In this document: positions 17,416-26,382 of the stretch, in pieces
Layout of the letters: the number at the start of each line of letters is the position of its first letter
Position numbering within the stretch: position 1 is the first letter of the stretch
NCBI GenBank assembly: GCA_052389895.1
Contig: JBQTHM010000015.1
Location: 1 to 54,816 of the forward strand
Direction: 5' to 3'
Source of the DNA: CAVVXX01 sp052389895
GTDB lineage: Bacteria; Pseudomonadota; Alphaproteobacteria; Micropepsales; Micropepsaceae
Length of the DNA: 54,816 nt
The notes under the pieces: generated by a model
Seen by the model: the letters and a program-made list of their open reading frames with translations, nothing else
Told to the model about the DNA's origin: nothing
The model's database searches: none
Program-made: the position numbers and the translations under genes

Positions 17416-18128
17416 TACGCCTTTGCGGGGTTCGCGCGCAGATATTCCGGAAACATCCGCTTCAGGTTTTCCAGTTTCGGCCGGTCGTAGCGCACGATGT
17501 AAGGGTATGTCGGATGCCGCGCCATGAAGTCCTGGTGGTAATCCTCGGCCGGATAAAAACCGCTCAGCGCGTCAATGCGCGTCACTATTGGCGTTGAAAA
17601 TACACGCGCGCTTTCGAGTTGTTTGATGTACGCCTTTGCGATCCTTTTCTGCTCCGCGCTCGCGTAGAAGACGTTCGAGCGGTATTGCGGCCCGCGGTCC
17701 GGCCCCTGGTAGTTCAGCTGCGTGGGGTCGTGCGCCACGGAAAAGTAGATTCGCAGGATTTCGCCGTAGCTGATTTGCGCCGGGTCGAAGGTGATTTCGA
17801 CTGCTTCGGCGTGTCCGCTCATACCGGTTCCCACCACCTCATACATCGCCGTCGCGCGATTGCCGCCGGAATAGCCGGAGACAACGCTGGTTACGCCCTT
17901 CACATGCTCGAACACGGCTTCGACACCCCAGAAACATCCGCCGGCCAGCACCGCCTTTTGCGGCGGCCCCTTGGCCTTCGGCGCATCGAGTGCGGGCGCG
18001 GGAATTTCGGTTGCGGGTTCCGCGCGCGCGAAATTGAGCGTGAGGAATCCGATCGCGGCGAGCGTCAGCGCGATGGCGATGATAATGGCGATGATGCGCG
18101 AGCGGCTGAATTTGACTGGCGAGGGCAT
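17415..18128 (-). CDS. msrA: Peptide-methionine (S)-S-oxide reductase, membrane-anchored
   Basis: MsrA reduces the S form of methionine sulfoxide. The catalytic cysteine is C65 in GGCFWGVE, and GYSGG, GHAEAVEITFDP and EDYHQDF are the standard motifs. The N-terminus RIIAIIIAIALTLAAIGFLT (about 11-30) is a membrane anchor or signal, followed by a Pro/Ala linker, so the enzyme probably faces the periplasm. It lies 13 bases after msrB, whose product is also exported, suggesting a two-enzyme periplasmic repair unit. Confidence 0.95.
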   Translation of the reverse strand: MPSPVKFSRSRIIAIIIAIALTLAAIGFLTLNFARAEPATEIPAPALDAPKAKGPPQKAVLAGGCFWGVEAVFEHVKGVTSVVSGYSGGNRATAMYEVVGTGMSGHAEAVEITFDPAQISYGEILRIYFSVAHDPTQLNYQGPDRGPQYRSNVFYASAEQKRIAKAYIKQLESARVFSTPIVTRIDALSGFYPAEDYHQDFMARHPTYPYIVRYDRPKLENLKRMFPEYLRANPAKA

Positions 18129-18141
18129 CGTAGCTCCTTTC

Positions 18142-18684
18142 TCATGTGCGCGGTGCGAAACGCAGCGCCGCGGAATTCATGCAGTAACGAAGGCCGGTAG
18201 GTTTCGGTCCGTCATCGAACACGTGTCCCAGATGCGCGTCGCAGCGCGCACACGAAATCTCGGTGCGCGGATAGATCAGCTTGTAGTCCGTGCTTTCCGC
18301 GACGTTCAGTTTCGATAGCGGCTGCCAGAAGCTCGGCCATCCCGTGTGGGATTCGTACTTCGTTCTGGAATCGTACAGCGCGGTGCCGCAGCAGATGCAA
18401 CGATACAGACCATCGCCGTGATGGTCCCACAACGCGCCCGTGTAGGCCCGCTCTGTACCGTCCTCGCGCGTCACATGGAAAGAAATCTCTGAAAGCTGCC
18501 TGCGCCATTCGGTTTCGCTCTTGACCACTTTCGCCACGCGCTGTTTCCCGAGGCTCTTGCCGGACGGCGAAAAGTTCTCGATCGTGACCTGCGCGGGCGC
18601 GGCGAATGCGCGCGGAACGGCAAGCAGCGCGGCCGTAGCTGCAAGCGCCGCGCGCCGGGATATCCTGGTTGGGTTCAATGGCAT
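18142..18684 (-). CDS. msrB: Peptide-methionine (R)-S-oxide reductase, exported
   Basis: MsrB reduces the R form of methionine sulfoxide. Zinc cysteines sit in CICCG and CARCDAHLG, and the catalytic cysteine in LRYCMNSAALRF. The N-terminus has a twin-arginine-like RISRRAALAATAALLAV signal at about 7-24, so export, possibly by Tat, is likely. It is the first gene of the msrBA-maoC-maoC group. Confidence 0.94.
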   Translation of the reverse strand: MPLNPTRISRRAALAATAALLAVPRAFAAPAQVTIENFSPSGKSLGKQRVAKVVKSETEWRRQLSEISFHVTREDGTERAYTGALWDHHGDGLYRCICCGTALYDSRTKYESHTGWPSFWQPLSKLNVAESTDYKLIYPRTEISCARCDAHLGHVFDDGPKPTGLRYCMNSAALRFAPRT

Positions 18685-18799
18685 AGCGATTGCCCGCGCA
18701 TTCGCGCCCGGATAAGGCGTTAGTATTGAGACAATATTACGGCAGCGCGGCCTGCATGCGAATCCCCGCGCTCACCAGACTTTTCTATTTCGGGGCGCG

Positions 18800-19897
18800 C
18801 TAAGCCGCAAAGCGGATTCGGAGCACATCCCCGTCCTCAACCACGTAATCCTTGCCTTCCAGGCGCATGCGCCCCGCCTCGCGCGCGCCTACTTCGCCGC
18901 CGAGCGCCACATAGTCGTCATAGGGAATGGTTTCCGCCCGAATGAACCCTTTTTCGAAATCGCTGTGAATGACACCGGCCGCCCGCAGCGCGCGCGTGCC
19001 GCGCTCCACCGTCCAGGCATGCGCTTCCTTGGGGCCCGCGGTGAAAAACGTGATCAATCCCAGAAGATCGTAGCCCGCACGGATGAGGCGATCGAGGCCC
19101 GGCTCTTTCAGTCCGAGGCTTGCCAAATACTCGTCGCGTTCGCGTTCAGACAACAGGGCAAGTTCTTCTTCGATGCGCGCGGAGATGACGACGCAACCAG
19201 CGCCTTCGCGTTTTGCTTTTTCCGCTACACGCGCGGAAAACGCATTTCCCCTTGCAGCGGAGCGTTCGTCCACGTTGCACACGTAAAGAACCGGTTTTTC
19301 CGTGAGCAGTCCAAGCTGGCGATAAGGCGCGCGCTGCCCGGTCGTGAGTTGCGCCGCCCGCGCGGGCTTGCCCGCACGAAGAAGGTCAAGAGCCTTCTGC
19401 ATAAGCACGAGTTGTTCCTTGGCCTCCTTATCGCCGCCCTTGCCTTTCTTTTCCGCGGCCTGCACGCGGCGTTCCAGGCTTTCCAGGTCGGCAAGCATCA
19501 GCTCCGTTTCGACAATCTCGGCATCGCCAATGGGGTCAATGCGCGGCTCAACATGCATGACCTCGCCGCCTTCGAAACAGCGCACCACATGTGCGATTGC
19601 GTCCACCTCGCGAATATTTGCCAGGAACTGGTTTCCGAGCCCTTCGCCCTTCGATGCGCCGCGCACGAGGCCCGCGATATCCACGAAGGAAATGCGTGTG
19701 GGAACGATCTGGGCGGATTTGGCGATCGCGGCCAGCTTCTCCAGCCGGGCATCGGGTACGGCCACGTCGCCAACATTCGGTTCGATAGTGCAGAAGGGAT
19801 AATTCGCCGCTTGCGCGGCGGCCGTCTGCGTCAGCGCATTGAACAGCGTGGACTTGCCGACATTGGGCAGCCCCACGATCCCGCACTTGAATCCCAT
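18800..19897 (-). CDS. ychF: Redox-regulated ATPase/GTPase YchF
   Basis: YchF is an Obg-type P-loop protein that prefers ATP and binds the ribosome. The 365-residue sequence has GLPNVGKSTLFNAL (G1), DIAGLVRGASKGEGLGN (G3), the characteristic NVDE replacing the usual G4, and the C-terminal TGS-like domain ending in EGKDYVVEDGDVLRIRF. Its start overlaps the pth stop codon by one base, matching the common pth-ychF pairing. Confidence 0.97.
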   Translation of the reverse strand: MGFKCGIVGLPNVGKSTLFNALTQTAAAQAANYPFCTIEPNVGDVAVPDARLEKLAAIAKSAQIVPTRISFVDIAGLVRGASKGEGLGNQFLANIREVDAIAHVVRCFEGGEVMHVEPRIDPIGDAEIVETELMLADLESLERRVQAAEKKGKGGDKEAKEQLVLMQKALDLLRAGKPARAAQLTTGQRAPYRQLGLLTEKPVLYVCNVDERSAARGNAFSARVAEKAKREGAGCVVISARIEEELALLSERERDEYLASLGLKEPGLDRLIRAGYDLLGLITFFTAGPKEAHAWTVERGTRALRAAGVIHSDFEKGFIRAETIPYDDYVALGGEVGAREAGRMRLEGKDYVVEDGDVLRIRFAA

Positions 19898-20514
19898 TAT
19901 TCGTCTTTCTCGCCAGGCTTTTGCTTCTTTTCGGGCGGACGGAGCGTCACCGCAACCTTGTTCATGAAGCCGGGATCGTCGTTCTTGGCCAGGAAGGGCG
20001 CCGCTTCGGCGATCGCCGAGAGAACCGGCACTAGCCAGTCCTCGTCGGCCTTCGAGAAATTGTCCAGCACATGGCCGTGAACGCGATGCTTTTGCCCCGG
20101 ATGCCCGACGCCAATTCGCACGCGCCGGTAATCGCGTCCGAGAGTTGCCGTTATTGAGCGCAGACCGTTGTGCCCCGCGTCGCCCCCGCCTGTTTTCGCC
20201 CGAAGCTTGCCGGCAGCAAGATCGATTTCATCATGCATGACGACCAGCGCGGAATTGGGCAATTTGAAATAACGCGCTGCGGCGCCGACCGAATCGCCGC
20301 TAGCGTTCATGAAGGTGCGCGGCTTCAGCAGATACGTCTTGCGCCGCGACAGTGTTCCTTCCGCGAGCGCGCCCTGAAATCGCGAACGCCACGGCCCGAA
20401 ATCGTAACTCTCGTGGATCACGTCCACCGCCATGTAGCCTACGTTGTGGCGGTTGCGCGCGTATGCCATGCCGGGATTGCCGAGCCCGGCGATAAGAAGG
20501 GGGGTGTCGGACAT
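19897..20514 (-). CDS. pth: Peptidyl-tRNA hydrolase
   Basis: Pth releases peptides from stalled peptidyl-tRNAs. The 205-residue protein has AGLGNPGMAYARNRHNVGY with the catalytic histidine, LLKPRTFMNASGDSV and the catalytic aspartate in VMHDEIDL, then GGGDAGHNGLRSI. A Lys/Glu-rich tail of about 15 residues follows the fold. It sits between rplY and ychF, an order conserved in many alphaproteobacteria. Confidence 0.97.
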   Translation of the reverse strand: MSDTPLLIAGLGNPGMAYARNRHNVGYMAVDVIHESYDFGPWRSRFQGALAEGTLSRRKTYLLKPRTFMNASGDSVGAAARYFKLPNSALVVMHDEIDLAAGKLRAKTGGGDAGHNGLRSITATLGRDYRRVRIGVGHPGQKHRVHGHVLDNFSKADEDWLVPVLSAIAEAAPFLAKNDDPGFMNKVAVTLRPPEKKQKPGEKDE

Positions 20515-20529
20515 GGGCGAAACGCCCTG

Positions 20530-21309
20530 CTATTTTTTCTCCGGCGCTTTGCCTTTGGCCGCCGGCGCAGCCGGCGCGGCGCCGGGTGCCGCCTTTGCAC
20601 CGGCGGCAGGCGCTGCGCCGGGTGCGGCGCCTGGTGCGGCGCTTGGCGCAGGCGCGCCCTCTTCGCCCTCCAGCGGCACGGCGCCCTCGGCAGGCACTTC
20701 GCCCTCGGTCACTGCCTTGGCAACCACGACTTCCTCCACATAGGTGGTCGGCGGCGCGACCGTCGCTACCGTGAAATCGCGCGTGGCGATCACGGGATTC
20801 ACGCCTGCGGGCAGCTTGAATTTGGAAATGTGAATACTGTCGCCGATATCCATGCCCTCGAGATCGCCCTCGATGTATTCGGGAATGTTGTCCACGGGGC
20901 AATGGAGTTCGACTTCATGGCGCACCACATTGAGCACGCCTCCGCGCTTGATGCCCGGCGAGTTTTCCTGGCCCTTGAAACGGACCAAAATCGAAACCGC
21001 GACGCGCGCGCCTTCCTCGAGCTTGAGGAAGTCTACGTGAGTGGGCCGGTCGGTGACGGGATCGACCTGGATCTCGCGCGGCAGCACGCGCAGCTTCTTG
21101 GAATCGAGCGCCAGCATAATGGGTGTCGCATGCATACGGCCGCCGGAATAGATTTTCTCCAGGCTGCGCAGCTCAACTTGCAGCATTTCCGGCTTGCCCT
21201 TGCCACCATAGACGACGCCGGGAACATACCCCTTGTTCCGCAGCTGATAGGCCGGACCCTTGCCCTTTTTTTCGCGTGGCTCGGCGCGGAGTTCCTGCAA
21301 CGGACGCAT
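20530..21309 (-). CDS. rplY: 50S ribosomal protein L25 (CTC form)
   Basis: L25 binds 5S rRNA. This is the long general-stress form of 259 residues: an N-terminal L25 fold (about 1-95, with VPGVVYGGKGKPEMLQVE), a C-terminal beta domain (about 100-195) and a tail rich in Ala, Pro and Gly from about 205 to the end (GAAPGAAPAAG repeats, ending APEKK). Such tails occur in alphaproteobacterial homologues. It heads the rplY-pth-ychF group. Confidence 0.96.
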   Translation of the reverse strand: MRPLQELRAEPREKKGKGPAYQLRNKGYVPGVVYGGKGKPEMLQVELRSLEKIYSGGRMHATPIMLALDSKKLRVLPREIQVDPVTDRPTHVDFLKLEEGARVAVSILVRFKGQENSPGIKRGGVLNVVRHEVELHCPVDNIPEYIEGDLEGMDIGDSIHISKFKLPAGVNPVIATRDFTVATVAPPTTYVEEVVVAKAVTEGEVPAEGAVPLEGEEGAPAPSAAPGAAPGAAPAAGAKAAPGAAPAAPAAKGKAPEKK

Positions 21310-21365
21310 CGAGATTCCTTTGAAAATCTTGGGTTTTCAGGCGGCTTGCGCCCGGAAAGCCGAGG

Positions 21366-21394
21366 CTTTTAGCCGATGAACGCTGCATTAGCAA
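21366..21394 (-). promoter_or_regulatory. Candidate sigma-70 promoter for rplY
   Basis: On the minus strand TTGCTA (21394-21389) is followed after 17 bases by TAAAAG (21371-21366), about 56 bases before the rplY ATG. The spacing is ideal, while the -10 box is only a partial match, so this is a tentative call. Confidence 0.35.
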
Positions 21395-21462
21395 CGCCCA
21401 TCGGGGCCGGAATTTGATAGCCTTGCTCCGGCAAATCAGGCGCGAAAAACGGGGAGCGGACC

Positions 21463-22077
21463 ATGCATCGGATGATCGTGATTGCTGCCGCCATGCTTGT
21501 GATCGGCGGAGTCGCGCTTGCAAAAAGTTTCGCCTTACCCAAGGCATGGAAGGCGAATTTCGAAGCCGACGTGCCGAAAAACTACGTCATCGGCGGCGAC
21601 GAATGCACGAAAGTAACGGCCATCGCGCGCAACCTGGACGAGCCCTTTCTGGAACGCCACGAGCGCGGACAGGCGCCCAAGTCGCGGCGCCAGCGCATGA
21701 GCGGCGAAGGGAAGTATGGAAATCCGAAGGAATTAAAGAACTGGGTCGAATTCCGCATGCAGCTGACATGCGGCGCCAAGAGGCTGTGGGCGCAAATCTG
21801 GGCCAAGACCGAAGTGGGCGAGAACTACTCCTTCGCCATGTACCGGCGCTGCCCCGGCTGGGCGATGAAGCAGAACTATCTCGCGCCAACGAAGCCCGAC
21901 ATGCAGCCAGGGCCCGGGAACTTCATTTACGTGGACGTGTACAATTACTCGCCTGCGCCGAAATCCATCGAGGTGCGCATGTGGGATGCCAAGGATTTCG
22001 AAGGCCAGGCGAAGGGCGCGGCAACATGCCCGCAATCGGTCAGTCAAAAAGGGTCGAAACCGACTTCTCCTGGCTGA
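21463..22077 (+). CDS. Secreted hypothetical protein
   Basis: I do not recognise this 204-residue protein. It has a signal peptide (about 1-20, ending GGVALA), two or more cysteines that could pair (DECTK near 48, QLTCGAK near 102, RRCPGW near 129), and a Ser/Gly/Pro tail. The sequence is basic with many aromatic residues. GGGGAGCGG precedes the ATG. Its last 38 bases overlap the end of prs on the other strand; a shorter true end is not available because the frame stays open. Confidence 0.6.
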   Translation: MHRMIVIAAAMLVIGGVALAKSFALPKAWKANFEADVPKNYVIGGDECTKVTAIARNLDEPFLERHERGQAPKSRRQRMSGEGKYGNPKELKNWVEFRMQLTCGAKRLWAQIWAKTEVGENYSFAMYRRCPGWAMKQNYLAPTKPDMQPGPGNFIYVDVYNYSPAPKSIEVRMWDAKDFEGQAKGAATCPQSVSQKGSKPTSPG

Positions 22078-22972
22078 TGCGCTGAATGGCTTCGCCGATC
22101 AGCGGCGCGATCGTGATGCGCCGTATGTTTGGGCATTTGCGCACTTCCTCGGTGGCGTCAATCGTGTCGGTGACCACCAGCGATTTCAGCTTGGAATCGC
22201 GGATGCGCGCCACCGCGCCGCCCGAAAGCACTCCGTGCGTCGCGTAGGCATACACGTCTTTGGCGCCGTTCTCGATCAGAGCCTCGGCCGCGTTGCAGAT
22301 GGTTCCGCCTGAATCGACGATGTCGTCGATCAACAGGCACGCACGCCCCTTCACGTCGCCGATGATGTTCATGACTTCCGATTCGCCGGCGCGCTCGCGC
22401 CGCTTGTCCACAATGGCAAGGTCGGCGCCCAGCCGCTTGGCCAGCGCACGGGCGCGAACCACGCCGCCCACGTCGGGCGAAACGACCATCAGATCCTCGC
22501 CTTCCAGATATTCGCGAATGTCCTTCGCCATCACAGGCTCGGCATAAAGATTGTCCGCCGGAATATCGAAGAAGCCCTGGATCTGTCCGGCATGCAGATC
22601 CACCGTGAGGACGCGGTGGGCGCCGGCGCCGGCAACAAGGTTGGCCACCAGCTTGGCGGAAATTGGCGTACGCGGGCCTACTTTGCGGTCCTGCCGTGCA
22701 TAGCCGAAATAAGGCATCACCGCGGTAATGCGCCGGGCGCTTGCGCGTTTCAGCGCGTCGATGATGACCAGCAGCTCCATGATGTTGTCGTTGGCGGGGA
22801 AGCTCGTGGACTGGATCACGAACATGTCCTCGCCACGGACGTTTTCCTGTACCTCGACGAAGACCTCCATGTCGGCGAAGCGGCGCACGACCGCCTTGGT
22901 GAAAGGGACCTTCAAATACTGCGAGATCGCCTCGGCGAGCGGACGATTGCTGTTTCCGGCCAAAATCTTCAT
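22040..22972 (-). CDS. prs: Ribose-phosphate pyrophosphokinase
   Basis: Prs makes PRPP from ribose-5-phosphate and ATP. The 310-residue protein has the flexible loop region MPYFGYARQDRKVGPR, LTVDLHAGQIQGFFD, and the PRPP-binding CLLIDDIVDSGGTICNAA. PRPP feeds Apt and nucleotide synthesis. The gene is monocistronic by spacing, with pgeF 109 bases upstream on the same strand. Confidence 0.97.
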   Translation of the reverse strand: MKILAGNSNRPLAEAISQYLKVPFTKAVVRRFADMEVFVEVQENVRGEDMFVIQSTSFPANDNIMELLVIIDALKRASARRITAVMPYFGYARQDRKVGPRTPISAKLVANLVAGAGAHRVLTVDLHAGQIQGFFDIPADNLYAEPVMAKDIREYLEGEDLMVVSPDVGGVVRARALAKRLGADLAIVDKRRERAGESEVMNIIGDVKGRACLLIDDIVDSGGTICNAAEALIENGAKDVYAYATHGVLSGGAVARIRDSKLKSLVVTDTIDATEEVRKCPNIRRITIAPLIGEAIQRISQEKSVSTLFD

Positions 22973-23081
22973 CTGCGCGCGCGCCCTGTGCGGAACCGTA
23001 TTTACGGTTCAATGACTCGCGACCTTCTAGCAAGCGCGCCCAAGTGGGTAAACGGGCGAAAAGCCGTGAATAACAGCCGTT

Positions 23082-23855
23082 TCAGGTGCGTAACAGAATG
23101 GCCGAAAGCTGGTGGCCAAAGTCGGTTTCCTGGCGGTGCGTGGTGCGGCGATAACTGAAAAAGTCGGCCGCGCGCGCATAGGTGCAAGTGGACAGGCGCT
23201 CGATGTTGCTCAATTCGGCGGCTGCCAGCCGCGTGGCCACATAGTCTTCCAGATCGAAATGCCAGTGGCCCTCGCGCGGGCTGGGCACGAAATAGCGGGT
23301 ATTGTCGGGGTTGGATTCGCGGAAACGGGCGATGAACTCGGGCCCCACCTCGTAAGCCGCCTGGCTGATGCATGGCCCGACGGCCGCGTAGATATTTTCG
23401 GGCCGTGCGCCCAGCGCGACCATCGCGGCAAACGTCGCTTCCGCAATTCCGTTTAGCGCACCTCTCCAGCCTGCGTGCGCGGCGCCAATCACGCCCGCGC
23501 GCGCGTCGGCCAGCAGAACGGACGCACAATCCGCCGTAACCACGCCTAGCGCGAGGCCAGGCCTTTTGGTCACCATGGCATCCGCACGCGGGCGGGTCTG
23601 GTCGGTCCACGGCTCGTGCACGGTCACGACCTGCGCGGTGTGCGCCTGATAAAGCGAAAGCAGCGCCGCGGGTCCATCCGCCAGCGCGGCCAGGGCGCGT
23701 CTCCGGTTCTCGGCGATGTTTTCGCGCGCATCGCGCGTGCCCAAGGCGCAGTTCAAAGATTCATAAACGCCCATTGACACGCCGCCCCTGCGTCCGAAAA
23801 ACGCATGCGCAGTGCCAGATTGCCCCGAAAGATTTTCGGCCCTTAAGACGAACAT
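23082..23855 (-). CDS. pgeF: Peptidoglycan editing factor PgeF (laccase-domain, YfiH family)
   Basis: This 257-residue protein carries the metal-site motifs of the YfiH/PgeF family: HAFFGRRGG, TADCASVLLADARAGVIGAA and AHAGWRGALNGI. Family members hydrolyse wrongly made muramyl tripeptide with Ser, and some act as polyphenol oxidases. Its start overlaps the MidA-like gene by 13 bases, and lgt lies upstream, giving an lgt-midA-pgeF operon typical of alphaproteobacteria. Confidence 0.93.
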   Translation of the reverse strand: MFVLRAENLSGQSGTAHAFFGRRGGVSMGVYESLNCALGTRDARENIAENRRRALAALADGPAALLSLYQAHTAQVVTVHEPWTDQTRPRADAMVTKRPGLALGVVTADCASVLLADARAGVIGAAHAGWRGALNGIAEATFAAMVALGARPENIYAAVGPCISQAAYEVGPEFIARFRESNPDNTRYFVPSPREGHWHFDLEDYVATRLAAAELSNIERLSTCTYARAADFFSYRRTTHRQETDFGHQLSAILLRT

Positions 23856-24922
23856 GACAGGCCAGCCAAGTCGGAAACGCGCGCCTGCGCAATCGCCATG
23901 ACTTTGAACAGCGTGCCCATTTGCGTTGGCGACGTCAGGCGATCCAGTGCGGCGTCGATGTCCCGCGCCCGTGCTGGGCTCGCCTCCTTCAGTTTCTTGG
24001 CGCGCGCGCGAATGCCGATCGCTTCCAGAAAAGAACCTTGCGGCTCCGGCCCGAATACTTTCGTGTCCTGCGCGCGCGCGATTGCGCCCAGCGCCTCGAA
24101 ATCTATGTGGGCGGTCAGATCGGCGCCGCCGGGCTCACCAAGAGCATCTGCGTAGGCGTGCTCCTTCACCGCCTGCAACGTGTCGCCGATCGCGGAATGC
24201 TCGTGCCCGTAATCAATGAGCAATGCCACGCCGCCCCATTGGGCGATGATGCTCGCAATCGTTCTCACTGCATCCTGGGCTTCCGGCGAGAATTCGAAGA
24301 TCGCTCCCGCCGGTGCGCCGCGAAGCCGCGGCGGGACGAACTCTTCCATCGCTTTGTTAGCGGAAACGAAAGCAAGTCCCCCGCCCGCCGCCCCTATCAG
24401 GCGTTCGCGCCAGCCCTGATCCGTTTTGATGGCCTGCCTCGCGGGCAAAGCGTCGAGGAACTCGTTGGCGACGAGGAACACGGGCCTGTCCGGCTGGACC
24501 TCAAACAGGCTGTCGCGCCATGTAACATGCGCGTCTTTCAGCTGCTCCTTCTGCCTTTGGCGCAGTGCCGGGCTCGTTTCCACCAGCACGATCTCGGCTG
24601 CTTGCGCAAATTGCGGGCGCAGGCGAGCGGCGCGCAACATATCGGTCATAAGCGTGCCTCGCCCAGGCCCTAGCTCAAGAAAAAGAAACGGCTTGGGTCT
24701 GCCATGATCTTCCCACGCTTGAACGAACCATAGGCCGATCAGCTCGCCGAACATCTGGCTCACTTCCGGCGCGGTGATGAAATCGCCCCGCGCGCCGATC
24801 GGCTCGCCTTTCATGTAGAAGCCGTGCTCGGGATCGTAGAGCGCCATTTCCATGTATTGCGCAACCGATATCGGGCCTTCGCGCGCAATGCGCCTGAGGA
24901 TCTTTTCCTTGAGTGTGCTCAC
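23843..24922 (-). CDS. MidA/NDUFAF7-like SAM-dependent methyltransferase
   Basis: This 359-residue class I methyltransferase belongs to the DUF185/MidA family, whose mitochondrial member NDUFAF7 methylates a complex I arginine. Marks are YMEMALYDPEHGFYMKG, ITAPEVSQMFGELIGLWFVQ, the SAM loop ELGPGRGTLMTDML, and VANEFLDALP. The GTG start at 24922 overlaps the lgt stop (GTGA). The equivalent role in bacteria is not proven, but this lgt-midA-pgeF order is conserved. Confidence 0.9.
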   Translation of the reverse strand: MSTLKEKILRRIAREGPISVAQYMEMALYDPEHGFYMKGEPIGARGDFITAPEVSQMFGELIGLWFVQAWEDHGRPKPFLFLELGPGRGTLMTDMLRAARLRPQFAQAAEIVLVETSPALRQRQKEQLKDAHVTWRDSLFEVQPDRPVFLVANEFLDALPARQAIKTDQGWRERLIGAAGGGLAFVSANKAMEEFVPPRLRGAPAGAIFEFSPEAQDAVRTIASIIAQWGGVALLIDYGHEHSAIGDTLQAVKEHAYADALGEPGGADLTAHIDFEALGAIARAQDTKVFGPEPQGSFLEAIGIRARAKKLKEASPARARDIDAALDRLTSPTQMGTLFKVMAIAQARVSDLAGLSCSS

Positions 24923-25794
24923 GCGGGCTTCGCAGAGCGGCGATACGCATACCAGAAGAAGAACGCCGCCGCGGCCCACATGGGAAGGCTCAACAACTGG
25001 CCCATGCTGAACCAGTCATACAGTTTCGATTCCGAATCGCGGAAGAACTCGACAAAGAAACGCGCAGCGCCATAGCCGGCCAGGAACCAGGCGATGACCA
25101 GTCCGCGCTTCTTGTGAATCTGCCAGCGATACATGGCAAAGCGAAGAACCAGAAAGAGCACGATGCCTTCGAGAAACGCTTCATAGAGCTGACTGGGGTG
25201 GCGGGGTCCGCCCGGCGCGTTGGGGAAAACCATCGCCCAGGGCACAGCGGTTTCCTTTCCCCACAATTCGCCGTTTATGAAATTGGCGATGCGGCCGAAG
25301 AAAAGCCCGATCGGCGTCGCCGCGGCGGCCAGATCTCCAACGGAAATCACATTCAGTTTCTTGCGGCGGCAGAAAAGCACCAGCGCAATCACCACGCCGA
25401 GCAGCCCGCCGTGAAACGACATGCCGCCTTCCCAGGCGGCGACGATCTTGAGGGGGTTGTCGAGATAGGCCTGCGGCAGGCCTTCGCAGGCGGCGCCTTC
25501 CCAGATGCCGCAAAAAAAGGTGCCGTAGAAAAGTACGTAGCCGAGACGCCCGCCGAGGATGACGCCGATGGCGATCCACAACAGCAAGTCGCCCACCTGA
25601 TCGGGCGTCGCGGGCGCCTGGTTGTGGAAGGGCGCCGCTTTCCACAGCTTGCGCTCCTTCACCAATTTGACGACGTACCACCAGCCGAGCAGAAGCCCCG
25701 CAATATAGGCAAGCGCGTACCAGCGGATGGCGAACGGCCCGATTTGAATGAGAACGGGATCGATCTGGGGAAAGGGCAGAACCGCCTGATACAT
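24919..25794 (-). CDS. lgt: Prolipoprotein diacylglyceryl transferase
   Basis: Lgt transfers diacylglycerol to the lipobox cysteine of prolipoproteins at the inner membrane. The 291-residue polytopic protein has MSFHGGLLGVVIAL with the essential histidine, the signature GRIANFINGELWG, and PRHPSQLYEA. The start at 25794 gives the usual length; the longer frame upstream lacks membrane character and runs antisense to ubiK, so I excluded it. First gene of lgt-midA-pgeF. Confidence 0.96.
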   Translation of the reverse strand: MYQAVLPFPQIDPVLIQIGPFAIRWYALAYIAGLLLGWWYVVKLVKERKLWKAAPFHNQAPATPDQVGDLLLWIAIGVILGGRLGYVLFYGTFFCGIWEGAACEGLPQAYLDNPLKIVAAWEGGMSFHGGLLGVVIALVLFCRRKKLNVISVGDLAAAATPIGLFFGRIANFINGELWGKETAVPWAMVFPNAPGGPRHPSQLYEAFLEGIVLFLVLRFAMYRWQIHKKRGLVIAWFLAGYGAARFFVEFFRDSESKLYDWFSMGQLLSLPMWAAAAFFFWYAYRRSAKPA

Positions 25795-25909
25795 GCGCGA
25801 ACTCGTCCCTTGCCCGCCGCACGCTGTCAAGCATGACGCGCACGGTTTGGGTTTATGCGCGCTATCGCCTTGTGCGATGCTGGCGGCGAAGAACACTTGC
25901 GAGGAGCCC

Positions 25910-26191
25910 ATGCAAACCGACAATCGCGTGATGGACAGCTTGGCGCGGCTCTTGACCGATGCGGCGGGCGCGGCCCGCAGCATGCGAAAGGAGATCGAGA
26001 CTGTGGTCAAACAGCGGCTCGACCGGCTCGCCTCCGACCTCGACCTGGTGCCTCGCGAGGAGTTCGAAGCGGTGAAGGCGATGGCCGCCAAGGCGAGAGC
26101 CGAGAACGCGCGGCTTGCCCAGCGCATCGCCGCGCTGGAGGCGAAAATGGGAGTCAAATCAACGGCGAAGACTCCGAAACGGACGCGTTAG
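25910..26191 (+). CDS. ubiK: UbiK/BMFP-domain accessory factor
   Basis: This is a short coiled-coil protein of 93 residues. MDSLARLLTDAAGAARSMRKE at the start, and heptads of Ala, Leu and Arg to about residue 80, match the membrane fusogenic BMFP/UbiK family. The family has been linked to ubiquinone synthesis complexes in proteobacteria. A GAGGAG sits four bases before the ATG. It is divergent from lgt. Confidence 0.85.
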   Translation: MQTDNRVMDSLARLLTDAAGAARSMRKEIETVVKQRLDRLASDLDLVPREEFEAVKAMAAKARAENARLAQRIAALEAKMGVKSTAKTPKRTR

Positions 26192-26382
26192 ACGAAGAAC
26201 CTCAAACCTGTGGATCGGGTTCTGCGGACAACAACAGGCCGTGCGTCGGCCTTGTGTAAACGCAAAATCTTGTGTCAGTTTGGCTGCAAGTGCTTCGCAC
26301 ATCGGGGGAACGCGCTGGCCGCTTTTGCTTCTCGCCCGTTTCCAGCGCCGGGGCGTCAGCCCCGCAGGAGGATTACCGCGTA

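Noticed and set aside
20170..21372. A 400-codon plus-strand frame opposite pth and rplY
   Set aside because: Pure antisense of conserved genes, with no recognisable domain or ribosome signal.
24919..26157. Longer 412-residue form of Lgt
   Set aside because: The extra N-terminal part is antisense to ubiK and lacks membrane character; the ATG at 25794 gives the normal Lgt start.
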